Of a stretch of DNA of 64,000 nucleotides, positions 34,256-44,048 are shown piece by piece. The number at the start of each line of letters is the position of its first letter. The first letter of the stretch is position 1. Below the pieces are notes generated by a model, which was not told the origin of the DNA, made no database searches, and was given only the letters and a program-made list of their open reading frames with translations. The DNA comes from Ruminococcaceae bacterium KH2T8 (lineage in GTDB: Bacteria > Bacillota > Clostridia > Saccharofermentanales > Saccharofermentanaceae). A program made the position numbers and the translations under genes. The DNA lies in NCBI GenBank assembly GCA_900111435.1, contig FOIY01000003.1:124001-188000 (forward strand). Reading direction: 5' to 3'.

Positions 34256-35155
34256 TCACTTAACCATTTCTTTTAGTATATCGAGATATTCGGCCGCGAG
34301 CCTCGACGGTGCGATCTGCGAAGGCTGGATATATCCTATCTGCATATAGTCGTCGATATCGAGAGGGCGCGCCACGATATTCGGGCCGTTCAGGTCCTCA
34401 TTGATGACGCCGCTGCAGATCGTATAACCGTGCATACCTACAAGGAAGTTAAAGAGCGTCGCACGATCCCTGACGATCAGCTCCTTATCACAGTCGAGCG
34501 TACTTAATATCTCCTCCGAGAAATAGAATGAGTTATGACTTCCCTGCTCATACGAGAGCCTCGGATAAGGCTTTAAGTCATCGAGCGTTATCTTCTTATG
34601 CTTCGCGAGCGGATTATCCTTACCGAGGAACACATGAGGCTTCGCGGTAAAAAGCGGCGTGAAGATAAGATCATTGTCCTTTAACGTCTTTCGAATGACC
34701 GTCTCATTGAACTTATTCAGGTAGAGGATACCGACTTCGCTTCGAAGCGTCGCGACGTCATTTATAATGTCATAGGTCTCGGTCTCCCTCATGTGGAATT
34801 CGTACTTCTCGGGATCGAGCTTTCGAAGCAGCTGAACGAAAGCCTCCACCGCGAACGAATAGTGCTGGGACGATACGCAGAATCTGATCTTACCTTTCTT
34901 TATTCCGTTATATCTTTCGTCAATCAGGTTCGCCTGCTCCAATACCTGCCTGGCATAGCCGAGGAATTCCTCGCCGTCCTTTGTTATCTCTATACCCTTC
35001 TTATTACGGGTAAAGATCGTGATTCCGTATTCCTTTTCGAGTTCCTGTATGGCCGATGTAAGCGACGGCTGTGACATGAAGAGCTTCTTTGCCGCCTCGG
35101 TGATATTACCGGTCTCAGATACCGTAACTACGTAGTTCAGCTGTTTTAAAGTCAT
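34256..35155 (-). CDS. LysR-family regulator beside metE
   Basis: 299 residues, paralogue of the LysR at 20786 (shared FMSQPSLTSAIQELEKEYGITIF region, then an effector domain beginning KIRFCVSSQHYSFAVEAF). Divergent from metE with 155 bases between. A T-N11-A dyad before metE (35196) is its probable site. Homocysteine is the effector of MetR-type regulators, and may be here, but that is not visible in sequence. Confidence 0.85.
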   Translation of the reverse strand: MTLKQLNYVVTVSETGNITEAAKKLFMSQPSLTSAIQELEKEYGITIFTRNKKGIEITKDGEEFLGYARQVLEQANLIDERYNGIKKGKIRFCVSSQHYSFAVEAFVQLLRKLDPEKYEFHMRETETYDIINDVATLRSEVGILYLNKFNETVIRKTLKDNDLIFTPLFTAKPHVFLGKDNPLAKHKKITLDDLKPYPRLSYEQGSHNSFYFSEEILSTLDCDKELIVRDRATLFNFLVGMHGYTICSGVINEDLNGPNIVARPLDIDDYMQIGYIQPSQIAPSRLAAEYLDILKEMVK

Positions 35156-35195
35156 ATGGATCCCCTTAACAATTTTCTATATATTAACACCAGTT

Positions 35196-35210
35196 ATAGA
35201 TTTTTCCTAT
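35196..35210. promoter_or_regulatory. LysR-type box before metE
   Basis: ATAG-N7-CTAT, a perfect inverted repeat of T-N11-A form between divergent lysR and metE. Its sequence differs from the 28-bp element of the first LysR, as expected for a different paralogue. Confidence 0.5.
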
Positions 35211-35236
35211 GGATAAAACACAATTTTAAGTATTTT

Positions 35237-35254
35237 ACCTACCTTACCGATAGG
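35237..35254. promoter_or_regulatory. Rrf2-type operator before metE
   Basis: ACCTA-N8-ATAGG, identical in both arms to the site at 5828 upstream of iscS. It lies 57 bases before the metE ATG, in the promoter or early leader. Confidence 0.6.
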
Positions 35255-35310
35255 CATAGAGTTAATGTCAGATCAAAACAACAAAAACATGATTTGTGAG
35301 GTAAAGAGAT

Positions 35311-37572
35311 ATGAGTACATCAGTTATAGGTTTTCCGAGGATCGGAAGAGACAGAGAATTAAAGTTCGCATCTGAGAAGTTCTTCAAGGGCGAGATCTGC
35401 GAGAAGGAATTAAACGAAGTCGCAAAGAGCATCAGAAAGCTCGATCTCGAGAACCAGAAGAATGCAGGCATCGAGTTCATCTCCTCTAATGACTTTTCAT
35501 TCTACGATAACGTTTTGGACACTGCAGTCCTTTTTAACGTTATCCCTCAAAGATATAAGGACTTGGGTCTTTCCGAGCGCGAGACATATTTCGCAATGGC
35601 AAGAGGATATCAGGGCGATAAGGGTAATGTTAAGGCCCTCGCAATGAAGAAGTGGTTCAATACCAACTACCACTACCTCGTACCCGAGATCGATGACAAT
35701 ACTGATGTAAAGCTCGTCGGCACAAAGCCCGTAGACGAGCTCAAGGAAGCAGCTTCTTTCGGCATCAAGACAAAGACCGCGATCGTAGGTCCCTTCACAT
35801 TCCTGAAGCTCACGAGATATACAGGAAGCAAGAATATAAATGACTTCGCGGATGCTTTCGTAAATGAGTACAAGAAGCTCGTTAACACACTTGCAGCAGA
35901 AGGCGCTGAGTGGATCGAATTTGACGAACCCTTCCTCGTTCATGATCTTACTGCTGAAGATATCAAGCTCTTCGATAAGATCTACGGCGAGATCCTTAAT
36001 GCAAAGGGTTCCGTTAAGATCCTTCTTCAGACATACTTCGGAGATATAAGAGACATCTATAAGGATGTTGTCGCTTTGGGATTTGACGGTATCGGTCTTG
36101 ACTTCATCGAGGGCAAGGAGACTCTTAACCTTGTTAAGTCAAACGGCTTCCCTTCCGATAAGCTCCTCTTCGCAGGTGTCGTAAACGGTAAGAATATCTG
36201 GAAGAATAATTACGAGAAGACACTCCTTCTCTTAGGCGAGATCAAAAATGCCATCGGCGGCGGTGACAATATCGTTATCGGTACATCCTGCTCACTCCTT
36301 CACGTTCCTTATACACTTAAGAGTGAGACGAAGCTCTCCGATGACTACAAGAAGCATTTCGCTTTTGCTGAGGAAAAGCTCCTCGAGCTCGCTGATCTTG
36401 ATGCACTCGTAAAGACTAACGACAGCAAGATCCTCGAAGCTAACAAGGCACTCTTCACAGGCCGTATCAATTCAAGCGACCCCAAGGTTCAGGAGAGAGT
36501 CAGAAACATCAAGGATTCCGACTACACAAGACTTCCCGAGTTCGCCGAGAGAGAGAAGATCCAGCACGAGAGATTCAACCTTCCTCTCTTCCCTACAACG
36601 ACTATCGGATCATTCCCTCAGACAGCTGATGTCCGTAAGAACAGACAGGACTTCAGAAAGGGCAATATCACAAAGGAACAGTATGTAGAATTCAACAAGA
36701 AGAAGATCGCTGACTGCATCAAGCTTCAGGAGGAGATCGGTCTCGATGTACTCGTTCACGGTGAGTTCGAGCGTAACGACATGGTCGAGTACTTCGGCGA
36801 GCATCTCGAAGGTTACCTCTTCACAGAGAAGGCATGGGTACAGTCCTACGGTACAAGATGCGTTAAGCCTCCGTTCATCTGGGGTGACGTATCACGTAAG
36901 GAAGCTATCACGGTCGAGTGGTCCAAGTACGCAAAGAGCTGCACGGACAAGGAAGTAAAGGGCATGCTCACAGGTCCCGTTACCATCCTCAACTGGTCCT
37001 TCCCCAGAGAAGATATCTCCATCAAGGAGAGTACGCTTCAGATAGCTCTCGCTATCCGCGACGAGGTTCTCGACCTTGAGGCAAACGGCATCAACATCAT
37101 CCAGATCGACGAAGCAGCTCTCCGTGAAAAGCTCCCTCTTCGTAAGTCCGACTGGTACAGCGAGTATCTCGACTGGGCTATTCCCGCATTCAGGCTCGTG
37201 GCTTCCGGCGTAAAGCCCGAGACTCAGATCCATACACACATGTGCTACAGCGAGTTCACGGACATCATCCCCGCTATCGACGCAATGGATGCAGACGTTA
37301 TCACTTTCGAGGCTTCAAGATCCGACCTTCAGATCCTCGATTCCTTGAAGGAGAACAACTTCAAGACAGAAGTAGGTCCCGGTGTATATGACATCCACAG
37401 CCCTCGTGTACCTTCCGTTGAGGAGATCGTATCCGCTCTTACTAAGATGAGAACAAGGATCGAAGACAAGAAGCTCTGGGTAAATCCCGACTGCGGACTT
37501 AAGACAAGAGGCGATGTTGAGACAAAGCAGAGCCTTATCAACCTCGTACAGGCTGCCAAGGAATTAAGATGA
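35311..37572 (+). CDS. metE: Cobalamin-independent methionine synthase
   Basis: 753 residues, full length. Transfers methyl from methyltetrahydrofolate polyglutamate to homocysteine. The N-terminal domain opens with [16 protein letters not shown]; the C-terminal barrel has TTIGSFPQT, the zinc ligands in HTHMCYSEF (His, Cys), a downstream Glu and the last Cys in [10 protein letters not shown], and the [10 protein letters not shown] strand. Oxygen-stable and B12-free. Codon use is biased to highly expressed genes. Preceded by GTGAGGT and by both LysR- and Rrf2-type sites. Confidence 0.97.
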   Translation: MSTSVIGFPRIGRDRELKFASEKFFKGEICEKELNEVAKSIRKLDLENQKNAGIEFISSNDFSFYDNVLDTAVLFNVIPQRYKDLGLSERETYFAMARGYQGDKGNVKALAMKKWFNTNYHYLVPEIDDNTDVKLVGTKPVDELKEAASFGIKTKTAIVGPFTFLKLTRYTGSKNINDFADAFVNEYKKLVNTLAAEGAEWIEFDEPFLVHDLTAEDIKLFDKIYGEILNAKGSVKILLQTYFGDIRDIYKDVVALGFDGIGLDFIEGKETLNLVKSNGFPSDKLLFAGVVNGKNIWKNNYEKTLLLLGEIKNAIGGGDNIVIGTSCSLLHVPYTLKSETKLSDDYKKHFAFAEEKLLELADLDALVKTNDSKILEANKALFTGRINSSDPKVQERVRNIKDSDYTRLPEFAEREKIQHERFNLPLFPTTTIGSFPQTADVRKNRQDFRKGNITKEQYVEFNKKKIADCIKLQEEIGLDVLVHGEFERNDMVEYFGEHLEGYLFTEKAWVQSYGTRCVKPPFIWGDVSRKEAITVEWSKYAKSCTDKEVKGMLTGPVTILNWSFPREDISIKESTLQIALAIRDEVLDLEANGINIIQIDEAALREKLPLRKSDWYSEYLDWAIPAFRLVASGVKPETQIHTHMCYSEFTDIIPAIDAMDADVITFEASRSDLQILDSLKENNFKTEVGPGVYDIHSPRVPSVEEIVSALTKMRTRIEDKKLWVNPDCGLKTRGDVETKQSLINLVQAAKELR

Positions 37573-38429
37573 AGATAACCGATCTTTACAAGACACAGAA
37601 GAAGACACTGTCTTTCGAGATATTCCCTCCCAAGAAGGACTCCGAGCTCACCAATATCGATGAGACGCTGTCCATCTTGAGCGGGCTTCATCCCGACTTC
37701 ATAAGCGTGACGTTCGGTACGGGTGAGGTTTCCGATCCCGACCGCACGATCAGCCTTGCAAAGAAGATAAAGGATGAGTACAAGGTAGAACCCGTCGTCC
37801 ATCTCACATGTCTTCACTACGACAAGAACGAGATAGACCATCTCGCTGACCACCTTCGCGAAGAAGGCATCGAGAACATCCTCGCTCTAAGGGGTGATCG
37901 TAATTCAAAGATTCCCGACAAGAATGAGTTCAAGCATTCGACAGACCTTATCTCATATCTCAAGACCAAGTATGATTTCTGCCTCTTGGGCGCATGCTAT
38001 CCCGAGTGTCATCCCGAATCACGCGACAAGGTAACCGACCTTCTGAACCTCAAGTCGAAAGTTGATTCAGGCGCAGAGGTACTGCTCTCACAGCTCTTCT
38101 TCGACAATAAGACTTTCTATGACTTCAGGGAAAAGTGCAGGATCGCGGATATAAATACCCCCGTGATTCCCGGCATCATGCCTGTGATCAATGCCTCGCA
38201 GATAAAGAGGATGATCTCACTTTGTAATGCGTCTTTCCCGCTTCGTTTTCGGAAGATAATCGACCGCTATGAAGACAATAAGGAAGCTCTCTTTGACGCA
38301 GGCCTTTCCTACGCTCTCACGCAGATAATCGACCTGCTCGTTAACGACACCGACGGCATTCACCTCTACACGATGAATAACCCGATAGTGGCAAGAAGGA
38401 TCTGTGAAGGTATCAAGAACATCGTCTGA
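37569..38429 (+). CDS. metF: Methylenetetrahydrofolate reductase
   Basis: 286 residues. Supplies methyltetrahydrofolate to MetE, whose gene it overlaps by four bases (ATGA). MetF signatures: [10 protein letters not shown] near residue 15, VSVTFGTG-type strand ([12 protein letters not shown]), [20 protein letters not shown] and the TQLFF-like [12 protein letters not shown]-dependent TIM barrel; soluble. Confidence 0.95.
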   Translation: MKITDLYKTQKKTLSFEIFPPKKDSELTNIDETLSILSGLHPDFISVTFGTGEVSDPDRTISLAKKIKDEYKVEPVVHLTCLHYDKNEIDHLADHLREEGIENILALRGDRNSKIPDKNEFKHSTDLISYLKTKYDFCLLGACYPECHPESRDKVTDLLNLKSKVDSGAEVLLSQLFFDNKTFYDFREKCRIADINTPVIPGIMPVINASQIKRMISLCNASFPLRFRKIIDRYEDNKEALFDAGLSYALTQIIDLLVNDTDGIHLYTMNNPIVARRICEGIKNIV

Positions 38430-38462
38430 GACAACACCTTAGCCGACACATAAACTCAAAAA

Positions 38463-38496
38463 CAGCGGCGGAATGAACTACCGTCGCTGCATTTAT
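38463..38496 (+). terminator. Terminator of metE-metF
   Basis: 9-bp stem CAGCGGCGG/CCGTCGCTG (one G-U) followed by CATTTATTTGTT. Confidence 0.75.
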
Positions 38497-38519
38497 TTGT
38501 TCCTGATCTTCCGAAAGCC

Positions 38520-39572
38520 TTAGGCCGGTGTTTCATATTCCGACCGAGTGATCATGTCCGTTATCTCTGTTATCTCGGCTTCGATATCCACGTCCTGATC
38601 TGTCGGGAAGCGGAACTCACCGCTCGCGGTATAAGTTGTATCCTCATCACCGAAATGGAACGCATAGACTACGACTACCTTATCTTCGTACCAAATGGTC
38701 ATATAGTATACGGTCGTATCCTGACCGCCCAGATCAACATTGAACCACCTGATCTCGTTCTCTACACCGCCCTGATCAAAAACCTGAGACATACCCTCCA
38801 TAACAGTAAGCGAAGAATTCTGAACATATGTCGACTGACAATCATACTGACCGACATACTGAATGCTGAAGTTCGCCTCGTACTCATCCGAATAAAAGTC
38901 TCCGACCTCTGTGAGAACTTCATATTCATATGTGATATCAGGCTCTTCACCTTCTTCACCGATCTCGACCGTCTGGCTGGGATCAAGAACCTCGAATCGG
39001 TCATCCACCGTGATGTCAAGATCCGTCCCCGGGAAATGATACGTATCATGATCAGTGATCCTGAAATCAGACACATCAGCTATCGTAGGATCAGGCGTGC
39101 GCAATATATCGCACTTAGCCGTGACTATCTCATTACCATACTCATCCGTAACTGCGATCACCAGATGTCCCTCGAAGAATCTGTTATCGTCAAAGATATT
39201 GACGGATATCTCCGTAGACTCGGAAAGCTCGACATTCTCTTCACGCGCGATCTCCTGATCATCGATCGTAGCGACATAATTATAGTGCCACGTCCTCTCA
39301 CCTGCTCCGGAATAAAATGATATTCCCAGATCGATCTTTGTTACATCTTCATACTGATTATCGACAATGTTATAAGCATCGCCCCTGAAGTTCATACCCA
39401 TCAGATAATCAGAGAGTAATTCGTCAGGCATTGTAGATTCTGTTACCTCAACTTCCTCGTCTTCCTGATCATCAGTATCGGTTTTCTTTCCGCATGCCGT
39501 ACTGGTCATCATAAGAATTGCCGTGATCAAAACACAGGCAGCCAACCTGCCGGCTAACAATTTTCTCTTCAT
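38520..39572 (-). CDS. Lipoprotein of unknown function
   Basis: 350 residues. Basic N-terminus, hydrophobic core and lipobox TSTAC at about residue 27, then an acidic linker (TDTDDQEDEEVEVTE) and a mostly beta-strand body very rich in Asp, Glu and Thr. No catalytic motif seen. It may be a surface-exposed binding or sensor protein. Followed by a second lipoprotein gene upstream on the same strand, 15 bases apart. Confidence 0.6.
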   Translation of the reverse strand: MKRKLLAGRLAACVLITAILMMTSTACGKKTDTDDQEDEEVEVTESTMPDELLSDYLMGMNFRGDAYNIVDNQYEDVTKIDLGISFYSGAGERTWHYNYVATIDDQEIAREENVELSESTEISVNIFDDNRFFEGHLVIAVTDEYGNEIVTAKCDILRTPDPTIADVSDFRITDHDTYHFPGTDLDITVDDRFEVLDPSQTVEIGEEGEEPDITYEYEVLTEVGDFYSDEYEANFSIQYVGQYDCQSTYVQNSSLTVMEGMSQVFDQGGVENEIRWFNVDLGGQDTTVYYMTIWYEDKVVVVYAFHFGDEDTTYTASGEFRFPTDQDVDIEAEITEITDMITRSEYETPA

Positions 39573-39587
39573 ATCATCTTCACCCTA

Positions 39588-40013
39588 TCACTGTGCTTCA
39601 AACGTCATAGAAACATCGCCGCTTTCCGATGTCATCGTCAGCGTGTTATCTTCTATCGTTGCATTCCAAACCGATGCAATACTGCTGCCGTCTGCAGAGT
39701 AGAACTCGATCGTATACATCCCGTCGCCCTCATCAGTAACTACACCATGTCTTTCTTTACCGTTTAACTTCATCGTGCAGTTCCCGAAATCATCACATGT
39801 AAACCTGGGATCATCTTTTTGAGTGATCAATCTTACGAGCCACGGATCCTCACGAAGATCGGTAGTGCCGTTCTTCCCCGTAGTGATAATGATGATCTTC
39901 CAATCGGAAGTCATATCGATAACTCTATCTTCCGAAGACTTCGAAGAACTGCAACCGCAAAATGAAAACAGCATCGCCAAAATAAGGGCGATAACCCCCA
40001 ACAACTTTCTCAT
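39588..40013 (-). CDS. Small lipoprotein
   Basis: 141 residues from ATG 40013 (MRKLLGVIALIL), which puts the signal peptide at the N-terminus; an earlier in-frame start at 40037 would add eight residues. Lipobox FCGC near residue 20, then a Ser-rich linker and a compact beta domain with two cysteines (RFTCDDFGNC) likely to form a disulfide. The C-terminal half has the strand pattern of a lipocalin-like META or DUF4923-type domain, which is only an impression. Confidence 0.6.
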   Translation of the reverse strand: MRKLLGVIALILAMLFSFCGCSSSKSSEDRVIDMTSDWKIIIITTGKNGTTDLREDPWLVRLITQKDDPRFTCDDFGNCTMKLNGKERHGVVTDEGDGMYTIEFYSADGSSIASVWNATIEDNTLTMTSESGDVSMTFEAQ

Positions 40014-40162
40014 ATAACTATCCTCCCCTATAACCATGACCGCCGATCGGTCATAACGATCTGATTATACCACCATCGGGATTTTCGCAAAAGATTTTTA
40101 GGATGAACGAATGCTTTCGCGAAGCAACATACAGAATTCGTATTTTTTGTCGTGTAAAATAC

Positions 40163-40190
40163 AAATCTGACGACAGATTTTACGAAATTT
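40163..40190 (-). terminator. Terminator of RelA/SpoT-like gene
   Basis: AAATCTG-TCGT-CAGATTT hairpin, followed on the minus strand by GTATTTTAC; the outer TCGT/ACGA bases extend the fold. It is 33 bases after the stop codon. The rest of 40014-40222 appears empty. Confidence 0.6.
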
Positions 40191-40222
40191 CAATCAAGCT
40201 TAGCGAAAACCGTCGGCCGCCG

Positions 40223-41254
40223 TCAGATCAGATCGTTCTGGAACCTCGACAGATGCTCGTAAGGCAGGATGAGCCTGCCCCTGTAAAGTCCGCATCCGTC
40301 ATTTACGAGACTGTTATCCACCGCTCCGAACATATTGACGTCGACTTTACTGAGGTCAAGGCCCTGAAGCCTCATTCCCCTTTCGTACGCGTCGTCAAAG
40401 AAGACATTCTCACCTAAGGGGATCGCATCTCTTCTGGCACGCTCATTCTCCTGACGCTTCTCGTAACCCAGATGATTCGCGGGTCCGATCTCAGCTATGT
40501 CATCCATCTCCTTTGTCCTGAGCTGCACCTCGATATTGCTCCTTGATGCATTGTCGAAGAAAGATATGTGAAGCGACTGATATCCGTACGGTGTCGGGCG
40601 CTCTATATAGTCCCTGTAGTATGCCTTACACTTATCGTCGATCGCACTGCTGTGATGATCCTTACCCGACAGCTCCGGCTCGAATCCGCGCATCTCAAGG
40701 AAGTCAGGGAGCGCATTGGCGATCTCGTAAAGATACTTAAGCTCGAGCGCTCTCTTATCGTCACCTGGCTTTAAGTGACAAGAAGGAAGCGAGATAACGA
40801 TCCTGTAGGCAATCAGATCCTTGATCCTGCTGATCTGATTCTTGATCTCCGTCTCATTCGGATATGTGCCGTGCATTTTATAGTAGTCGTAAATGAACTC
40901 GACGATATTGCCGTTGATCTTCTCCTCAAGCCTTATAAGAGACTTGATCCTGCCCTTAAAAGTAAAGGCCAGGAAAGGATAGTGATCCGCCATATATTTA
41001 TAGAATTCTCGGATCTGCTGCGACTGTGAAGTCAGGAAGTCGTTATGCTCAAGAAGCTCGATCATCTGCAGCAGGCAATTGCTGTGCGCGAGGTCGATAC
41101 CGTTATCGTTCTTTATGGCTGATTCCTTAAGGTCCTGCGAATAGATATGAAGTATCTTTACTACGGTATTTCCGTCATAGAGGTAGTCATTAAGTGACAA
41201 CATATTTGTTTTTTCGAATCTCCTTGATCTGTCTTTTTCTTCGGTTGCGAGCAC
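40223..41254 (-). CDS. RelA/SpoT-type nucleotide pyrophosphokinase
   Basis: 343 residues, GTG start at 41254; ATG 41203 is an alternative. The synthetase fold of (p)ppGpp enzymes is visible: RIKDLIAYRIV around 145-155, YGYQSLHISFF near 220 and EVQLRTKEMDDIAE near 240. There is no HD hydrolase, TGS or ACT domain; the N-terminal 130 residues are helical and unlike small alarmone synthetases RelP/RelQ. It may make (p)ppGpp or a related alarmone. Catalytic loops look intact apart from Ala in the usual DL-x-G-x-R position. Confidence 0.75.
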   Translation of the reverse strand: MLATEEKDRSRRFEKTNMLSLNDYLYDGNTVVKILHIYSQDLKESAIKNDNGIDLAHSNCLLQMIELLEHNDFLTSQSQQIREFYKYMADHYPFLAFTFKGRIKSLIRLEEKINGNIVEFIYDYYKMHGTYPNETEIKNQISRIKDLIAYRIVISLPSCHLKPGDDKRALELKYLYEIANALPDFLEMRGFEPELSGKDHHSSAIDDKCKAYYRDYIERPTPYGYQSLHISFFDNASRSNIEVQLRTKEMDDIAEIGPANHLGYEKRQENERARRDAIPLGENVFFDDAYERGMRLQGLDLSKVDVNMFGAVDNSLVNDGCGLYRGRLILPYEHLSRFQNDLI

Positions 41255-41282
41255 TGCTGCTCATCCCTGAAACTCCGGGCAA

Positions 41283-41335
41283 TAAAAAAAGCAAAGGTCG
41301 CCTGCATTTAACAAGCGCCTTTGCTTACCTTTTTA
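41283..41335 (-). terminator. Terminator between zinc-ribbon and RelA/SpoT-like genes
   Basis: GCAAAGGCGC ... GCGACCTTTGC stem (one bulge) with a T-run on each strand side; on the minus strand it ends the gene at 41363. Confidence 0.75.
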
Positions 41336-41362
41336 TGATAACACAAATCGATCGGCAGGTCA

Positions 41363-42142
41363 TCAATAGAGACGTCTGCCGCAGCTTTCGCATTTACCGT
41401 TAAAGTGTTTTTGCAGACGGCTGCCGCACATCGGGCATCTGAAGGCACCTGTTAAACCTCCGTATACCAGCAATATCGGTATCATGAGCATTGCGATGTA
41501 CAAACCTCCCATCGATACCTGAATATTTTCGAGGAGTCTGCCCAATCCGAAAACTGCTAAGGACAAGATACTGAAGATCATTACTAGGATCTTTACCCTG
41601 CCCCTTGCCTTCATAAATTTCAGGATCTTGGCTTTGTCATATTCATCGTACTGACTTTCGTAAAGAGCAGCATGTATTGCATCCGCCTCAAGATTTGATC
41701 CGTATGTCGTATACAATCGATATTTGAGATTTTCGCCCGTCATGCAATCGCATTTGGAATACTTAGCGATGATCTTTCCGCAGAACGGACACCAGAACGC
41801 ACGATAAACAATTCCGTATCCGATCGCGCTGATAAACGAAGCGATCATGAGGTAACCGAGCATATGCACAAGATTGATCGACGGCAAAAACGTATCAAGG
41901 CACAGGAAGATCAAAGGTACAAATGCTGTTGCAATGAGCCAGATGAAAGTAACCTTTCTGTGGAACTTAAATTTGTGATACTTAGCGCTCATAGGATTTT
42001 GTATCAATGGCGGTATATCTGTCTTCTTGCGTGCCGTTTCCGACCTCTCGGGTGACACCATCGGAACTTCTTCCATACAAAAAGGGCAGAAGTCCTGACC
42101 TTCCTCGATCATCTGCCCACAATGCGGACAATTAAATTTCAT
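41363..42142 (-). CDS. Zinc-ribbon membrane protein
   Basis: About 259 residues from ATG 42142 (MKFNCPHCGQ). A frame continues open upstream, but that part is the antisense of the GGDEF gene. Three cysteine clusters: an N-terminal ribbon (CPHC ... CPFC), a central ribbon between membrane segments (CPFCG ... CDC), and a C-terminal ribbon (CPMCG ... CESCG). Four hydrophobic segments in two pairs. Another member of the window's set of ribbon-plus-membrane proteins; function unknown. Confidence 0.65.
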   Translation of the reverse strand: MKFNCPHCGQMIEEGQDFCPFCMEEVPMVSPERSETARKKTDIPPLIQNPMSAKYHKFKFHRKVTFIWLIATAFVPLIFLCLDTFLPSINLVHMLGYLMIASFISAIGYGIVYRAFWCPFCGKIIAKYSKCDCMTGENLKYRLYTTYGSNLEADAIHAALYESQYDEYDKAKILKFMKARGRVKILVMIFSILSLAVFGLGRLLENIQVSMGGLYIAMLMIPILLVYGGLTGAFRCPMCGSRLQKHFNGKCESCGRRLY

Positions 42143-42352
42143 ACTCTTTCTCCCTCTTCCGTTCGGCCCGTACAGAGCCTTCGAAATGCGACTTGCCGTC
42201 GCATAACTTTCCAACCGAAGATATTTTACCATAATTTCGGATTTTCGATACGATGACTGCTCACGAAATGTTAATAGTCTGTTTGATTTCTCGTGATCTT
42301 GTGAGAATATAATGATAGTGTGGAGCGATATGAATATCGGGAGGTACACCGC

Positions 42353-43747
42353 ATGATCAACTTCGATGACATCCTTAAGAACTACAAGACGAAGACATGT
42401 ATCCTTTCCGTTGAGAAACTCGATGACGGGACCTACGGAAACATCAAGGTCGTAGCCGGCAATCAGGCTCACGCAGACGACATCGCAGGTATAACGGGTC
42501 ATCCTTTCGTCCCCGGCTGTCCTTATGAGATGTGCTTTCCCAAGGATATGAACTTCGAAGACTTCGCAACCAGATGCGCTTGGGGCGGTCAGCCTCTCCA
42601 CACTTACGTTAATCTCTATCAGATGGGACTGTGGCTCAATATGTTCATGATCCCGTTCTTCTCGGATGAACCGAATATCGGATACTGCATCTACTCCTAT
42701 GACGTAGCACCCAGAGTCGACGAGGATAAGATGGCGGACCTTTCGGGCGACACTGCATCGAAAGTCCTCACCACCTGCATCAAGTTCAGAGGCAGCACCG
42801 ATTTCCTCGTTACGGTCAACGAAATCATAAGCGACATCCGCGATATCTGCGAAGCCGACCACTGCGCGATCATCCTGCTCGATAGAGACGAAAAGATGTG
42901 CCGCGTAATGGGAGAGTCGATGAGAGAAGGATCCGGTTACGAATCCATAAGCAATTTCTTCAGCCCTGAATTCTACGATATGGTCCTCAACTGGGAGAAT
43001 ACTCTTCAAGGCAGTACATGTATCATCATAAAGAACGAGCAGGATATGGAAGAGATCAAGAAGCGTGATCCCGTATGGCACGAATCACTCGTTTCGGCAG
43101 GCGTCGAAAGCCTTGTCCTCTTCCCTCTCAAGCACGGCACCAAACTGCTCGGTTATATATGGGCACTTAACTTCAACACTGAAAACACCGTTGCCATCAA
43201 GGAGACACTCGAGCTCACATCGTTCTTCGTAGGATCGGAAGTTGCTAACTACCTCCTTGTTAAGAGAATGGAGATCCTAAGCTCGATCGACCTTCTGACC
43301 GGCACCAAGAACCGTAATATCATGAACAACAGGATCGACAGGATCATCTCAGGCAAAGATGTCCTCAAGGAACCCTATGCCGTCATCTTCGCCGATCTTA
43401 ACGGACTTAAGAGAGTCAACGATACCGAAGGTCATAACAAAGGTGACGATATGCTCAGGGATGCAGCCGCGCTGATCCAGAGTGTATTCTTCGACAGCGA
43501 AGTATACCGTGCCGGAGGCGATGAGTTCATGGTCATCGCGACCGACATGACACCCAATATCCTGAGTACGAGAATATCCGATCTTCGCGACAGAGCCGAC
43601 AAGACAGATAACGTCAGGCTCGCGATCGGTGCCGTCTGCAGCAGTGACGAGCCGAACATCTTAAAGGCCATGAGGATCGCCGATCAGTTCATGTACGCCG
43701 ATAAGGACAGATTCTATAAGGCACACCCCGAACTTAAGTACCGCTGA
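42353..43747 (+). CDS. GAF-GGDEF diguanylate cyclase
   Basis: 464 residues from the ATG after GGGAGG. An N-terminal domain of about 140 residues with several cysteines, a GAF-like domain (about 155-300, ICEADHCAIILLDRDEKMCRV), and a GGDEF domain with SIDLLTGTKNRN, FADLNGLKRVND and the active-site AGGDEF. The inhibitory RxxD site upstream of GGDEF is absent. Makes c-di-GMP, so it is the counterpart of the EAL protein at 56786-60133. Cytosolic, no membrane segment. Confidence 0.88.
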   Translation: MINFDDILKNYKTKTCILSVEKLDDGTYGNIKVVAGNQAHADDIAGITGHPFVPGCPYEMCFPKDMNFEDFATRCAWGGQPLHTYVNLYQMGLWLNMFMIPFFSDEPNIGYCIYSYDVAPRVDEDKMADLSGDTASKVLTTCIKFRGSTDFLVTVNEIISDIRDICEADHCAIILLDRDEKMCRVMGESMREGSGYESISNFFSPEFYDMVLNWENTLQGSTCIIIKNEQDMEEIKKRDPVWHESLVSAGVESLVLFPLKHGTKLLGYIWALNFNTENTVAIKETLELTSFFVGSEVANYLLVKRMEILSSIDLLTGTKNRNIMNNRIDRIISGKDVLKEPYAVIFADLNGLKRVNDTEGHNKGDDMLRDAAALIQSVFFDSEVYRAGGDEFMVIATDMTPNILSTRISDLRDRADKTDNVRLAIGAVCSSDEPNILKAMRIADQFMYADKDRFYKAHPELKYR

Positions 43748-43777
43748 GGCACTACGGCATCGACACATTCTTTGCAC

Positions 43778-43806
43778 TTGTCATAACAGGTCAAATCAAG
43801 TATAAT
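43778..43806 (+). promoter_or_regulatory. tRNA-Val promoter
   Basis: -35 TTGTCA (43778-43783), 17-base spacer, -10 TATAAT (43801-43806), 17 bases before the mature tRNA. Confidence 0.7.
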
Positions 43807-43822
43807 AACCACCGTTGACTTC

Positions 43823-43899
43823 GGATGATTAGCTCAGCTGGTTAGAGTACCTGCTTGACGTGCAGGGGGTCACAGGTTCGAGTCCTGTATCATCCACCA
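43823..43899 (+). tRNA. tRNA-Val (GAC)
   Basis: 77 bases including encoded CCA. Acceptor stem GGATGAT/ATCATCC, D-loop AGCTCAGCTGGTTAGAG, anticodon arm CCTGC-TTGACGT-GCAGG with anticodon GAC, and T-arm ACAGG-TTCGAGT-CCTGT. Standard cloverleaf; followed by a terminator. Confidence 0.97.
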
Positions 43900-43907
43900 G
43901 ATCAGAT

Positions 43908-43946
43908 AACACCTGTGTTTCGCATGATGCGTAGCGCAGGTGTTTT
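43908..43946 (+). terminator. Terminator of tRNA-Val
   Basis: AACACCTG/CAGGTGTT stem with an inner GCATGATGC hairpin and TTTTT. Confidence 0.85.
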
Positions 43947-43987
43947 TGTATGCTGTTTTACCACCCGATCGCGCGACATCCGAAAAA

Positions 43988-44036
43988 GTCGTAAGAAACG
44001 TCGTTTTTTGAAACTGAAAACGACACTTTTAACGAT
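43988..44036. repeat. 49-bp double-dyad element B1
   Basis: GTCGTA-N6-GTCGTT-N13-AACGAC-N6-AACGAT. The N6 spacers AGAAAC and ACTTTT are the same as in B2 and nearly the same as in A1. Confidence 0.8.
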
Positions 44037-44048
44037 TTTCGGCGGCAA

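Noticed and set aside
35156-35310. SAM riboswitch or T-box before metE
   Set aside because: The interval is too short and shows neither conserved core; dyads for DNA-binding proteins explain it better.
42143-43081. N-terminal extension of the zinc-ribbon protein (long minus-strand frame)
   Set aside because: It is the antisense of the GAF-GGDEF gene, lacks domain features, and the ribbon protein has its own good start at 42142.
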